Of a stretch of 64,000 nt of DNA, positions 11,401 to 23,198 are shown piece after piece. The stretch comes from Iris pallida. Its lineage: Eukaryota; Streptophyta; Magnoliopsida; Asparagales; Iridaceae. The DNA lies in contig JANAVB010044017.1 of the NCBI GenBank assembly GCA_029216955.1, positions 1,147,385-1,211,384 on the forward strand. The letters run 5' to 3'. The position numbers were made by a program, and so were the translations under genes. Positions within the stretch are counted from its first letter, which is position 1. Each line of letters starts with the position of its first letter. The notes under the pieces are model-generated. The model did not search any database, was not told the DNA's origin, and saw nothing but the letters and a program-made list of their open reading frames with translations.

Positions 11401-11840
11401 CAGTGCACTTTGTATGAACAAAGGGTACACGATATGTTTTTGGCCAACACTCTAGAAGAGGTGGCAGTATTTAGAAATTGTGCAGCACCAACCAGCACTC
11501 TGAAAGAGGCAGTCGATGCTGGCTTTTAGTGAATGCTACCATCAAATGATGCTAACTATACTGTTCGTGTTCCCCGACCGAACAATCACCTTCGAAAGTA
11601 GGGTTGGGCCTCTTCAGCTCTAACCGACAGTAGCACGTGTTGTGGCACCCTCAGCGATGACACACGTGATGAAGCTCTGGCGAATCCGTTTCCTTTGTCA
11701 GCAGCGGATCTCCTTGGTGGCATTCTTGATAATCAAAGAACTTGAACGAGAGAGAGAAGATGAAAACTCGAGATAAAAATTATCTAAAGTAAAATAACTC
11801 TCTCTCTTCTTAATAGGCTATTTATAGCCTAAAGCCTTTG
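11401..11840 (-). other. possible minus-strand promoter and leader of the PMD-like unit
   Basis: No coding signal. A minus-strand TATA-like CTATAAATAG lies at 11827-11818, followed downstream by a pyrimidine/purine-rich leader and the tandem array. The arrangement would suit transcription towards the PMD-like remnant, or the R-U5 of an unidentified LTR. The stretch ends where TGTAACGCC starts at 11841. Confidence 0.3.
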
Positions 11841-14312
11841 TGTAACGCCCACGAAAATTATGCACGAAACAGTGTGTCGGTTAGGATTCTACGTGCGTAA
11901 TATCTTATAAAATGCTTCTTATCCAAAGTATTTCAAATTTTAAAATTTTAAAATTTGAAAACTTTGAAGGGGTCTTGTAGAAGCTTTAGAAGTACTAAAG
12001 AATGCATTGTACCATTTACAAATAGCGCCTGGCCATCAGATAGCGCCCAACATCAAATAGCACATGACATTTAATAGTGCTGGATATTAAATGGCGCCCG
12101 ACTGCCATGTATAAGCTTCCTGGAGAAGCTAAGTCGTCAGTCATGATAACTGACGATACGATAGTCAAGGAATGTCTCTTCGAATCCCGATCACACGACG
12201 CTCGAAAAAATCATGTCAGACAGATCATAATGAGTTTTGTCAGTTACTATGCACCATTTATCAATGGCGTGAGGAAATCAACTTTTCATAGAATCAATAC
12301 TCAGCGCATTTCACAATTGGCTCTCCTCAACACCATGTGCCATTTCTCAGCGGCACCAATCAACTAATTATCATCCGAAGCAGTTAGATGACATGGCACA
12401 CAAGCCACTAATCTCGAAGAATGTGCATACAATACTGTCTTTGACCAAGCACACTTCTTTCACAAAATGCCATATATCTCGTGCAGTTAAGCTAACCATT
12501 CACGCGAATGGGTGATGGCGTACCAAATAGTATACAATCATCATACTTTTAAACTGTACGCCAATTGCGGTAATTACTTGACAGTTATTCCAAAACTCTA
12601 TAAATAGAGTTCAAAATCACTACTCAAGGCATCACGAATGATCATAATCTTCTGAGAAGTTGCTGCAGCACGTTCAAGATCTTTTCTTCTCCGACATCGC
12701 ATAGTCCAAGGGATAAAGTGATTGTCTTCTGATCAGATTCCTATAGTTGTACTTCTCCAAAATTATATTGTACTCTTGTACTCTTTTCTTTGTTAGTTTG
12801 TAGTTAAAATTTTTTGTTTTAAGAAACAGGTGCCAATGCAGGTACTGACGCAGTGAATCGAGCTTGACATTGCGTGGAATAACTCTTTCTCTCGAAATTT
12901 CACCAACAAGTGAGTGGCTTTGATCCTTCAACGATCCTTGATTATCTTGCGTAACAAAGGGTGACTTGTTATTGCATTTGGTACTTAATAAAAGATGTCT
13001 AGTAAGAACCCAGAAATATAATGAAAGATAAATTATCATATGGCTAGGTTATGTTGCAAATCAAAATGATGTCTTGTATACTACGATATGAATTGTTTAA
13101 CAGGTGATGCAAAGACCCAAGTATTGGGCGGTAAGTATATCGGAATTCGGTTCGAAAGAATGGTAACATGGAATGAATAGTCCCTTGGTTGGATAAATGG
13201 GTATGTGAGCCTATGGCTTAAGGAAATTTGGCAAGACGAAATGAGAACTACGACTTATGTTTGGGAGATGCTATTATCATGCATATTATGTTTCTTATTA
13301 GCTAAGTTGCATTACTTTCATGGTCATGGACAACTTGTGCACAAGGTAGTTCTTCGAACGCTAACCCGTGGCCATGGATCCTGTTTGTTCTAGGGAGAAT
13401 AAGGATTGATGCCGACGTACTGGCATCGGTATGAAGGACCTTCAGTGGGGCTAGCTACCCATACTGCAAGGGGCACCATTATACCAGTAATACGGTCCAA
13501 AATGGCGTGTTATCAGCGACCTTCATATAGATAAGTGTTATAGCTAATATTGGCTTATGCAGGCAAAGTAAGTGTTATTCGTAAATATACAGGGATGGCT
13601 ATCGACTATAGTTAAGATTTACCAAATTGGTGAACAATATGAATTGCTTATGTTTCTCTCTTTAATATGCAATAGTTATATTTCCTATTAAATATGAATT
13701 GTTAATGGACCCTAAGGCAAGATAGAAAGATCACAAATCAATAGTGTACATTCACATAATTTACTACTGTTGATTTATGGTGAGATTGGTTGAGGCCGCT
13801 CACCAGTACATATGTGGTAATGTACTGACCCTCGTCTCCACAGGTGCCAAAAATCTAGTGGATAATCTTAGACGCTAAAGGCTTGTTGTCCGACTCTTTA
13901 GAAGCGTCACACTTTCTTGAAGTTTTCCCTTAAAGAAGAAGGCATTTTGCTGAAGGTGGTTATCGCCACATTTTAAATAAAGGGATATGATGTATGGAAC
14001 AAGTTGTATCTCATTTCAATATTTCTGCAAGTTGTAGCCAAGTATGGTATTTTGTCTCAGCTATTTGAGAGCCTTATATTTTCTATAAAAAGTTATCAAT
14101 AAAGAGCTTATTTCAGATTTCAATATGTGTTATTCAATTTCTCTATGAACTTGCGGCGAACTCTATTCAAAATATCTCTTTTATAAATTATACACGAACA
14201 CGCCTTGTACAATTACAAATCCAGACTTGTACGGCATCACGCCTTAGCGAGGACGAACAATTCGACATAAATCAAAGCGATGACGAATGATTCTCCGAAT
14301 CGGGGCGTGACA
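11841..14312 (+). mobile_element. 5' LTR of the Tekay element, apparently chimeric
   Basis: 12829-14312 matches the 3' LTR (25884-26246 and 30857-31959), starting at GGTGCCAATGCAGGTAC and ending GGGGCGTGACA. Upstream, 11841-12828 starts TGTAACGCC and has a plus-strand TATA (CTCTATAAATAG, 12596-12606) ~230 bp before the shared part; the 3' LTR has an unrelated 380 bp there with its TATA at 25701. Short GCGCC-containing motifs (AAATAGCGCC, AAATGGCGCCC) recur at 12020-12110. Either the promoter half was exchanged or another sequence abuts a truncated LTR. Confidence 0.55.
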
Positions 14313-14315
14313 TTT

Positions 14316-14330
14316 TGGTATCAAATCACG
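14316..14330 (+). promoter_or_regulatory. primer binding site (tRNA-iMet type)
   Basis: TGGTATCAAATCACGG three bases after the LTR end GTGACA. The plant consensus is TGGTATCAGAGC, so this copy has a few changes. Confidence 0.85.
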
Positions 14331-14492
14331 GCTTTACTTACATGAGAATTTCTTGGTTTTAAGATTTCAAAAACGACACAAGCTTTATTGATTTTTTGAA
14401 AACTTTGGTTTTAATGTCCCGAAATGAGATGTTCCATACAATAAGTCCATAAATAATTTATAAGACTAATAAAAAATTTCTATATTATAAAG

Positions 14493-15605
14493 ATGACGAA
14501 AGCGGGTGCTACGAACAATACGAGTAGCTCAAGGGAGGTAGCCTCAACCGACTTGATGGAAAGGATATTGGATATGATGGAACGCCAGCAGAGGCAGAAT
14601 GCGAAGCAATTTGAAGCCCAACAAAAGCAATTAGATACCCTGAAACAGTTGGTCCGGTCAATGGTGAACAATAGGGCTCATGGTACTCCTATCTCGAGGG
14701 AGAGCGAGATCGTGGAGGTAGAAAAACCTCAAGCCGCTAAGAAAGCAAGTGTTGTGACCGACATTACTAAGTTCAAAAAAATATGCAATAAACCATTCAA
14801 AGGGACGGAGGAAGCCACCATTGCTATGGATTGGCTAGTTGAAGTAGAGGATCATCTTGAAGCCTTAGGTATTACTGGATCCAATAGGGTATCTTGTGCG
14901 AAACTACTGCTGGTTTCCAATGCATACTACTGGTGGCAAAGTCAGAAAAGAATTCTTGTGGGAGAAAATAGAATGACAAAAATTACTTGACAGATGTTTC
15001 GGAAGGCTTTTCTCGCTCAGTATTTCTCCTCGACTGTGCAGCGAGCAAAGGAGTTAAAGTTCCAAAAGCTTGAACATGGAAACTTGACTGTAAAACAGTA
15101 TGAGGTAGAGTTTTCAAGACTATCTCAATATGCTATTACAAAGTTTACCAATGAAACGTCCAAGGCCCATCGATTTGAGCAAGGTCTGAGGCCTGCTCTA
15201 AAGGCTCAAGTTGTGGTCCATAAGTACATGACTTTCCAGGATTCTTATGAACATGCAAAGGATTTGGACCCATACTTCCCTATGACGATGCTAATGTAAG
15301 TGTTGGTGCAGAATGTCAATTACAAGAGACCAATCAATGGGGGTGGATATCAGGCACCAAAGCGCCAGAAATATGGCGGCTATCAGCGATCCAATCAGGG
15401 AGGACCGTTCTGTTTTAAGTGTTGCAACAGAGGGCACGTTGCCAATGACTGCCATGTCTTAGAGGGAGGATGCTATAAGTGTGGTCAATTCGGCCATATG
15501 TCTCGAGACTGTCAAAGTGGAAAAACCCAACACAACCTTCGAGGTAGCAACAACAATAGCAATACCAATAGAATCGTGGATAGGCACTATGACCCTATCA
15601 GCTGA
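14493..15605 (+). pseudogene. chromovirus Gag with two CCHC knuckles
   Basis: Starts at ATG 14493 (MTKAGATNNTSSSREVASTD). A Gln-rich helix-prone stretch (residues 25-60) precedes the retrotransposon gag domain: FKGTEEATIAMDWLVEVEDH (about residues 108-127), then FRKAFLAQYFSSTVQRAKEL (from 14995) and LEHGNLTVKQYEVEFSRLSQ. Two zinc knuckles follow, CFKCCNRGHVANDC (about 15410-15450) and CYKCGQFGHMSRDC (about 15472-15515). Gag packages the element RNA. The frame is broken by a TGA at 14988-14990 (Trp codon expected), a TAA near 15298 and a TGA at 15603; all but these stops would give one continuous frame. The 3' end runs into the protease with a frame change. Confidence 0.9.
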
Positions 15606-16030
15606 CACAAAATTAGAGGCCCGATGCTCTGGGCCGAGTCTTTGCATTGAGTCAAGAGGAGGCTCTCGTATCAGATACTATCGTGATAGGTATATTGTTA
15701 TTTAATGGCATTTTTGCACATATTTTATTTGATTCTGGTGCCATGTATAGTTTCGAATATGAAGATTATGCTAAAGAACATGGAATAACAATGTCAATGC
15801 TGAATGTATATCTTAGTGTTAGTACTCCATCAGGACTGGAGATACCTACTAACATGATATATAGGTTTGGTTACATATGTATCGTAGACATTAAGCTAAC
15901 ATTGGATGTGATCGTACTAGGTATCAAGGAATATGATATCATTCTGGGAATGGATTGGTTAAGTGCATGTTGTGCAACAATGGACTGTATGGAGAAGCGA
16001 GTTATGTTTCGTCTACTTAGGGAAACATAA
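15606..16030 (+). pseudogene. chromovirus aspartic protease
   Basis: After a frame change from gag, the plus strand reads ALVSDTIVIGILLFNGIFAH then ILFDSGAMYSF, with the D-S-G-A catalytic motif intact (about 15729-15740). Further on are EIPTNMIYRFGYICIVDIKL, VIVLGIKEYDIILGMDWL (a conserved LGMDWL block) and a stop at 16030. It cuts the Gag-Pol polyprotein during maturation. The active site is preserved here, unlike in the two other proteases of this window. Confidence 0.88.
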
Positions 16031-16159
16031 TTCTCTTAATCGGCCAGTTTGTTGGCAAAGGCATCAATGGTGATTTTGGCTATACGGCCCGACGAATGTT
16101 GTATTCTATCTGTGAAGGGTACCTTGCTTCTATTTGAGACACATGCAAGAATCGTGCAG

Positions 16160-16513
16160 ACTCAGCTAATATTGAAGTCGTGAAAGAATTTCATGATGTG
16201 TTTTTCGATAAGATACCCGGAATGCCTCCTGACCGAGAGATTGAATTTACCATCGATACATTTTCAGATACTCGTCCGATCTCAAGTGCCCCATATAGAA
16301 TGGCACCTGCAGAATTAAAGGAACACAAGTTCATTTACAAGAATTGTTAGATAGAGGATACATCAGACCTAACAATTCTCCGTGGGGTGCTCCTGTGCTA
16401 TTTGTAAAGAAGAAATGTGGATCGATGCAGATGTGCATCGACTATCGTGAGCTGAATAAAGTTACAATTCAGAATAATTACCCATTGCCTCGTATAGACG
16501 ACCTCTTCGATCA
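16160..16513 (+). pseudogene. chromovirus reverse transcriptase, N-terminal part
   Basis: The plus strand reads [20 protein letters not shown] then [20 protein letters not shown] and RMAPAELKE. After a one-base frameshift near 16330 it continues [40 protein letters not shown] and [14 protein letters not shown]. The domain then stops abruptly at 16513, where the copia LTR begins. The next ~80 residues of the family (the substrate-binding core and the YVDD catalytic box) are absent from the window: the other side of the insertion resumes at HLRTIL. An RT without YVDD cannot work. Confidence 0.92.
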
Positions 16514-17033
16514 ACAACCCATCATACATACAATGTTATTACCCAATTCATAGAGGTTGTTGACTCATAATGAATCTCACTCTTTCATGAGTCAAAGTAA
16601 TGCACACTGCATATACATGTCTATTATTATATCCGGATTAAGAGCACAAGCATCCATAATAACAGAGGTGTTTGTTCTCTTATGTAGTCAGTACAAAGAG
16701 AACGACCTCAAGTGGTCATGTTCAATACACACAAAGTGTACTAGTGTAAACCTATAGTCAAGATAGACTAATACCAGATTACACTACAACCTTTCCAATA
16801 GATTGTCCAAGTCCATCTAGATTGTGAACTATTTATATACTCTATAGGGAACTGATAATATGATCTTCTGTGTGACACCACACACCATATTATCTACAAT
16901 ATAGAATATCAGACATTTGCATTAACACTTGCAACAAATACAATATGCAAATATTTGCCTATATGATTCTCATTCAAAATTTAAGAAAATAAGGTTACTA
17001 CAAAAGTGATGCTTTTAGTATATAACCCTAACA
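16514..17033 (-). mobile_element. copia 3' LTR remnant (520 of 1271 bp)
   Basis: Direct repeat of 22679-23198. On the minus strand it starts TGTTAGGGTTATATAC next to the polypurine tract and breaks off at 16514 in the shared bases ATCAACA. Confidence 0.93.
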
Positions 17034-17052
17034 ATCTCCCACTTATACTCAA
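17034..17052 (-). promoter_or_regulatory. copia polypurine tract
   Basis: GAGTATAAGTGGGAGAT on the minus strand directly before TGTTAGGG; primes plus-strand DNA synthesis in LTR elements. Confidence 0.75.
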
Positions 17053-17095
17053 AGCATTGCTTTTCAGTATACTGTTACAAATCTCCCACTTATTC

Positions 17096-17930
17096 TTAAT
17101 GCCATGTTGCTACACATCTGACTCCTATTCCCTCAATATGACTATCAAAAGCCTTAGCTGGTAAGCTCTTTGGAAAGGGATTAGCTAGGTTGTCGGCTGA
17201 TGCTATCTTGATCACTGTAACTTTTCCTTTCTTTATGAAATCTTGTATCAGGTGGTACTTGTGCTCAATGTGTTTACCTGTCTTATGGGCTCGTGGTTCC
17301 TTCGAGTTTGCAACTGTACCACTATTATCACAATAAAGTATAATAGACTTAGGCAAACTAGGTACCACATCCAAGTCCAACAGAATGTTTCTGAGCCAAA
17401 CCGCTTCTTTGGCTGTCTTAGAGGCTGCCACATACTCGGCTTCCATGGTAGAATCAGTAATATATTTTTGCTTGATACTCCTCTACACAATGGCTCCACC
17501 TCCCAAAGTAAACACATAACCTGAGGTAGATTTCCTGGAATCCCTATCTGACTGAAAATCTGAGTCTATATACCCCAAGGAAACTAAACTATCTGTCTGG
17601 TAAACTAGCATATACTCTTTAGTCCTTTTCAGGTACTTCAAAATATGCTTTACGGCAGTCCAGTGCTCTTGTCCTAGGTTAGACTAATATCTGCTAACCA
17701 TGCCTACGGCAAAGCAGATGTCTGGTCTCGTACATAGCATTGCATACATTAAGGTTCCTACTGCTGAAGCATAAGGAACTGCCTTCATGTCCTCTATCTC
17801 TTTAGGAATTTTGTATACTAAAATGAGTTAGTACAGTATCGATATAGGAAGCTTGGGATAAGCCCAACATCCTTTTCTTGCGATCTCGTAGAACTTTGAT
17901 CCCAAGGATGTGACCTATTTCTCCCAAGTC
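17096..17930 (-). pseudogene. copia RNase H
   Basis: The minus strand carries MEAEYVAASKTAKEAVWLRN then ILLDLDVVPSLP, ILYCDNSGTVANSKEPRAHK, TGKHIEHKYHLIQDFIKKGK and DNLANPFPKSLP, the C-terminal RNase H of copia polyproteins, ending at 17096. Upstream, 17930-17520 holds the linker between RT and RNase H with broken frames (for example a stop in LTxSIQ near 17680). RNase H removes the RNA strand of the hybrid. The catalytic region is recognisable but the reading frame is interrupted. Confidence 0.88.
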
Positions 17931-18900
17931 CTTCATATCAAATTGTTTGGATAACATACCCTTACATCAGATAACACCTTCACATTGTTTCCAATGAGCA
18001 AGATGTCATCCACATAAAGTACTAAGAACACTACCACGTTTTCGTCACATATTCTATATACACATGATTCATCCTGACATTGATCAAATCTATAAAGTTT
18101 TATCACCTGATCAAAATGTATGTTCCAAGATCTGGAAGCTTGCTTAAGTCCATAAATGGACTTCTTGAGCTTACAAACAAGATGCTCTTGGCCCTTTTCA
18201 ATGAATCCGTCTGGTTGCTTCATATAGATGTCTTCCTCAAGACTTCTATTAAGAAAAGTTGTCTTGACATCCATTTGCCAAATCTCATAATCGAGATGAG
18301 CTGCAATAGATAACAGAATCCAGATAGACTTAAGCATGGCTACTGGAGAAAATGTTTTCTCATAATCGATACCCTCTCTTTGAGTAAAACCTTTTGCTAC
18401 AAGCCGAGCTTTAAAGGTTTCAACCTTACCGTCTGATCCTCTTTTTCTCTTATAGACTCACTTGCATCCAACGGCTTTTACACCAACGGGTGGTTCTACA
18501 AGCTTCCAGACCTGATTAGAATCCATAGATTCTATTTCAGATATCATTGCTTTTTGCCAAGACTCTGCATCTTTATCTTGGAGTGCTTCATTGTAGGTAC
18601 AGGGATCATAATCTTGTTCCTCAGGGACGAAGTCTGACGACTCTCCCAATAACATATATCTATCAGGTTGTATCATAACCCTCCCACTACGACGAGGCAC
18701 TATCGGTTGTGGTATAACATTTGTGACACGTTGTGCATTTATTTGTGGTTCATCCTCTTGTACTGTTGGTACTGAAGTACTTGGTGTCTCACCTCTCAGT
18801 TTTTCTAGAACAACTCTGCTTGTGGGTTTATGGTTCATCACATAGTCTTCCTCTAAGAATCGGTCATTAGTGCTAACAATGAACTTATGATCCTTAGGAC
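17931..18900 (-). pseudogene. copia reverse transcriptase
   Basis: From 18841 the minus strand reads DPCTYNEALQDKDAESWQKA then MISEIESMDSNQVWKLVEPP and VGVKAVGCKWVYKRK. After a frame break it continues MLKSIWILLSIAAHLDYEIW, QMDVKTTFLNRSLEEDIYMK, SIYGLKQASRSWNIHFDQVI and VLYVDDILLIGNN with an intact YVDD at 18015-18004. A stop near 18460 and a frameshift near 17960 disrupt it. About 300 codons of the typical copia RT are represented. Role: reverse transcription of the element RNA. Confidence 0.92.
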
Positions 18901-19680
18901 TAAAATAAATCTCCTTTCGTTCCTCTTGGATAGCCTATAAACAAGCGTACTTCTGTATGAGATTCCAACTTATCTACTTTCCCATTCAGCACATATGCTG
19001 GACTACCCCAAATGCGAACATGTTTCAGACTAGGCTTACACCCAATCCACAGCTCTGTGGGAGTAAGAGGTACTGACTTAGAAGGAACCAAGTTCAAAAT
19101 AAAAGCTGCAGTCTCTAAGGCATATCCCAAAAACGAATCTGGTAAATCCGAATAACTCATCATTAATCTAACCATCTCCATAAGAGTTCTATTCCTTCTT
19201 TCGGCTACACCATTCTGCTGGGGCATTCCAGGTGCAGTCAATTGGGATGTAATTTCAGCCTCTGATAAATAATCCCTAAACTCTCCAAAGAGGTACTCGC
19301 CACCATGATCTGATCGTAATGACTTGATATATTTTCCATGAAGTTTTTCCGTTTCAGCCTTATACTCTTTGAATTTCTCAAATCAAATAAATGTATCCAT
19401 ACCTTGAATAATCGTCAATAAATGTGACAAAATATTCAAAGCCACATCTAGCTTGGATAGTCATGGTCCACATAAATCAGAATGAACCAATTCCAATACA
19501 TCTTTGGCCCTATACCCCTTTGCCGTAAAAGGCCTTTTGGTTATTTTACCTTCCAAGCAGGATTCACAGACTAGTAGTGCCACCACATTCAATGAACTCA
19601 AAGGTCCATCTTCAACCAGTCTTTGAATCCTTCTTAGGTTAATATGTCCCAATTGCAAGTGTCAAAGATATGTTTGGTTC
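18900..19680 (-). pseudogene. copia GAG-pre-integrase and integrase core
   Basis: From 19658: MQLGHINLRRIQRLVEDGPL, a zinc-binding part with CESC, then LELVHSDLCGP (first catalytic Asp). The minus strand continues LRSDHGGEYLFGEFRDYL (second Asp) and TAPGMPQQNGVAERRNRTLM (catalytic Glu), and ends RIWGSPAYVLNG-containing sequence and LFIGYPRGTKG. All three catalytic residues are present. Stops follow CGP and TFI, and a frame change lies near 19400. Integrase inserts the cDNA into the chromosome. Confidence 0.9.
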
Positions 19681-19729
19681 ATACAAGAAGGTTTTTTCTC
19701 TTATTTAAGTTAGATGACATATTATTCAT

Positions 19730-20238
19730 TTACATAAGTTGCATTATGGGCAAAATAGGATTAATGACATACAGATTATCAACCAATGTACCAGAACAGA
19801 TAAATTGTTTATTCTTTCTCATAACAATATTGTCATTAAAATAAACTGAATATCCATCCTTAACTAACATAGAAACAGAAACTAAATTCCTTCTAAGTGA
19901 AGGTGCATAAAGACAATCTCTCAATGTCAAAGACTTATTTCTACCAAAAGATAAAGTAACATCTCCTAATGCAACGACCGATACTTTTGTAGCATCACCC
20001 ATGAACGAGCATATCTCTCCATCACTGAGCCGTCTGGTTTCCTGGAATCCCTGCAATGTATTACAGACATGATTAGTGGCTCTTGTATCTATACACCAGA
20101 TGCTAATAGAAAACACCGCTAAACATGTTTCAACTACTAGTAAATGAGATATACCTTCTTTGTTCCCTTGTTTGAGAAGTGGACAATCAGTCTTCCAATG
20201 TCCTGACCCTTTGCACTTGAAACATTTACCTTTCGACT
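19730..20238 (-). pseudogene. copia zinc knuckle and aspartic protease
   Basis: The minus strand reads KCFKCKGSGHWKTDCP (CCHC knuckle, about 20230-20185), a linker, then WCIDTRATNHVCNTLQGF where copia proteases have D-(S/T)-G-A-(T/S)-N-H. Here the Gly is replaced by Arg (codons at 20090-20079). Downstream: SVVALGDVTLSFGRNKSLTL, RDCLYAPSLRRNLVSVSMLV and KDGYSVYFNDNIV. The frame is open to 19730. The Gly-to-Arg change in the catalytic loop should abolish activity; a G-to-A transition of the first codon base would be enough. Confidence 0.87.
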
Positions 20239-20965
20239 TTTTTTCCTGCGCCTTGAGGTCCCATGCCCTTCTTTGCTGAGTTTGCCTGTTTCTGAATGTT
20301 ATTCTTCTTCTTACCGCTTTTTGGCTTAGAAGTAGAAGCCTTTTCAGAAACAAAAATATGACTACTCTGCCTAAAGAGAGATTCAGCATCCTGTAGCTCT
20401 TTTGTAAGTTCTGCCAAACTATACAACCTTTTGTTCATATTGTAATTAAGGCAAAAATTGTCAAAACTTTTAGGCAGAGTCTCAAGAATGATATCGACCT
20501 GGAATTCTCTATCGATTTCAGCTCCAAGGATCTCCATCTCATTCAGATGACCCATCATCTTGAGAACATGATCCCTTGCTGGTGTACCCTCAGCCATTTT
20601 TTATTCATTAAACATTTTATAGAAAACTGCCTAGCTGCTCTACTCTGATGTCTGAAGAGTTCCTTGAGGTTATACATCATGTCATAAGCTGTAGCCATGG
20701 CCTGATGCTGATATTGTAGTATATTTGACATAGATGCCAGAATGTAATATCGTGCCATCTCATCTGCCTTTTTCTACTTCTTATAAGCCTCTTTGACCTC
20801 TTCATCAGAGTTAGCATCAGGCTTAGGTGGGCATTCCTCAACAAGTACATATTTTTACTCCTTAGCAGCCAGAACATTGTCCAAATTACGTTTTCAGTCA
20901 ATATAATTAGGTCCGGTAAGTTTATTTTCTTTAAGAATCATCATAAGTGGACTGAAAGAACCCAT
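20226..20965 (-). pseudogene. copia Gag
   Basis: The likely start is ATG at 20965 (MGSFSPLMMILKENKLTGPN). The frame then shows KYVLVEECPPKPDANSDEEV, ILASMSNILQYQHQAMATAY and DMMYNLKELFRHQSRAARQF. A frameshift near 20610 leads to MAEGTPARDHVLKMMGHLNE, ILETLPKSFDNFCLNYNMNK and AELTKELQDAESLF, the copia-type (UBN2) gag domain, then a Lys-rich tail before the zinc knuckle. Three in-frame stops lie at 20896-20894 (TGA), 20857-20855 (TAA) and 20776-20774 (TAG); the first and last sit where Trp codons are expected. Gag forms the particle shell. Confidence 0.88.
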
Positions 20966-21913
20966 TTTTGAAATCCTGAGAATCACATAAATAAAATTAT
21001 GTAGGGCAAAAAAACTTTTTGAATTAATTAAATATTAATTTTCTCAAAACAATAATAAAAAATTTACCAACACCTTGAACACCATAAATTTAGCTTGCCA
21101 CGATAGTGTGGACGTATACAAATTCAACTTTGTTTAAGTAGGTTTTTCTTATTAATTTTACTATCATGTCAACATAACTTTATGACAAATAAAATTAATA
21201 TGTTGGTCTTGATCTGGTCATACAAATAATAGCAGTGACTCCGATGGGAAGGATACCATTATTTGTATCTAAGTGTATACCATTACTTAATACTAAGTCT
21301 ATTACCATGTAATGAGTTCCTTCAGATGTAGAAGTGAACACATACTAGGTAACTTTCTACAATTAGTCCTAAGGAAGTTTGTACTGGTGATCCATAATTA
21401 TACTCATCCGATATGGAGGAAGGCACTAAAGCCAACGTGCAAGTATAATTACATCACCTACACACCAGTAATGGAGACAATAGGATTTATACTAAATAAA
21501 TATTCTCTCCTACTTAGTTATTTAACAATGAGCATTTTTCTACTAGTTGATATTATGTCCATGTTGTCCATTATTAATGTAGGCTTAGTTTTTCAAAAAA
21601 AACATCCACACAATAATAAACATGCATAATCAGAAAAAGCAAAATAACAACAAATAAGAAAAAAATATCCAACGATTATGGTCATCTTTCCTGCTCCGTC
21701 CTCAACTATCTGAATCCAAAATCTGGCGCTACGCAGATCTATGACATGTCCGTGGTTTAAACAACACAATAAAAAACATGCATTGGACCATAATAGTTGG
21801 ATCTAAGATGCCTGTAAAACCGAGTTAGAACAGATCTATATCTACTGATTATTACACAGCTCAGGTTTTATTGGACAACATGGACGTATGAATCAATATG
21901 CAGATCCAAAGTG
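20966..21913 (-). other. copia 5' leader
   Basis: Untranslated stretch between PBS and gag. AT-rich near the gag start; no ORF or domain recognised. Contains short near-repeats of ACCATTA-CTAAGT-like sequence around 21250-21310. Confidence 0.6.
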
Positions 21914-21925
21914 GCTCTGATACCA
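21914..21925 (-). promoter_or_regulatory. copia primer binding site
   Basis: TGGTATCAGAGC on the minus strand, an exact match to the plant tRNA-iMet consensus, two bases after the LTR end. Confidence 0.95.
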
Positions 21926-21927
21926 AT

Positions 21928-23198
21928 TGATGGAACTGGGGATTCCCAAGACCCTTACTTTGGTGTGCGTATTGATCGATAGAAAGTTAAACAGATTTAA
22001 TACGTGTTCTAACCCTTCTTAGACAAAAACTAGGGTTCACGAATTATACCTGCGGCAGAAAGAAGACAAGTAATTCCTGGCAATCTCGAGCGGAAGACCC
22101 CAAGATCTTCTGTACATATTCCTTCCTCGAGTTGGACGTCGTGTGGGCGACGATCTCCAACCTTTTCTTCTCCTTGGCAGCCCTGTCTTTCTCTCCTTAT
22201 GTGAATCACGAATTTAGAGAAATCTTTAGATTTTTGATCAGAAATCTGGCGGCCAGATAATAGAGGATATATATAGGCTACGACAGGGACCATGAGAAGA
22301 AATTAGGGTTAGGCCTCCTAACGGATCTGGATATCCCGTGTTCAGGCCGAACACACAATCCAGGCCCATTAACAAAATCTCGGTCCACTAATAAGCTATT
22401 GCTGCACTACCTCCCGAATCCCAAATTATGTTTGTGGGATCCTTTTATTATATGCTCGTTTGGCTCCCCATGTTAAGATATCGTATGTCCGTCGATCAAA
22501 TTAAGTTACTGACTACTATATTGATTCGACATCTTTTTATCCTTAAGTAGTACTGCTCAACTTTTTTTTATCATGTCGAATATAATCCACCTGCATGGTT
22601 TACATGACAATCCTTATGAGCTCCTTAAGGGGACATCATCAACCCGATGTATCGGGACATGGATTCCATTTATAATCAACAGCCCATCTTACATACAATA
22701 TTATTATCCAATTCATAGAGATTGTTGATCCATAATGAATCTCACTCTTTTATGAGTCAGAGTAATGTACACTGTATATACATGTCTGTTATTATATTCG
22801 GATTAAGAACATAAGCATCCATAATAACAGAGGTGTTTGTTCTCTTATGTAGTCAGTACAAAGAGAACAACCTCAAGTGGTCCTGTTCAATACACACAAA
22901 GTGTACTAGTATAAACCTATAGTCAAGATAGACTAATACCAGATTACACTATAACCTTTCCAATAGATTGTCCAAGTCCATCTAGGTTATGAACTATTTA
23001 TATACTCCATAGGGAAGTGATAATATGATCTTCTGTGTGACACCACATACCATATTATCTACAATATAGAATATCAGACATTTGCATTAACACTTGCAAC
23101 AAATATAATATGCAAACATTTGTCCATATGATTCTCATTCAAAATTTAAGGAAATAAGGTTACTACAAAAGTGATGCTTTTAGTATATAACCCTAACA
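21928..23198 (-). mobile_element. copia 5' LTR (1271 bp)
   Basis: Minus strand from TGTTAGGGTTATATAC to CCAGTTCCATCA, followed by the PBS. The first 520 bp repeat at 16514-17033. A 22030-22293 open frame inside has no recognisable product. Confidence 0.92.

Larger units (their letters stand above)
16514..23198 (-). mobile_element. Ty1/copia retrotransposon nested in the chromovirus RT
   Basis: Minus-strand order: 5' LTR (23198-21928), PBS, gag, zinc knuckle and protease, integrase, RT, RNase H, polypurine tract, 3' LTR remnant (17033-16514). The integrase-before-RT order defines copia. The 520 bp of the 3' LTR remnant align with the first 520 bp of the 5' LTR at about 94% by eye (about 30 differences). 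The remaining 751 bp of the 3' LTR are missing. No intact ORF remains. Clade is not assigned; domain wording looks Tork-like. Confidence 0.92.

Noticed and set aside
11841..12828. Independent solo LTR (TGTAACGCC...AAGAAACA)
   Set aside because: Flanks CTTTG and GGTGC are not a duplication, and the TATA spacing fits a joint LTR with 12829-14312; kept only as an alternative.
22030..22293. 87-codon minus-strand ORF
   Set aside because: Inside the copia 5' LTR, no domain.
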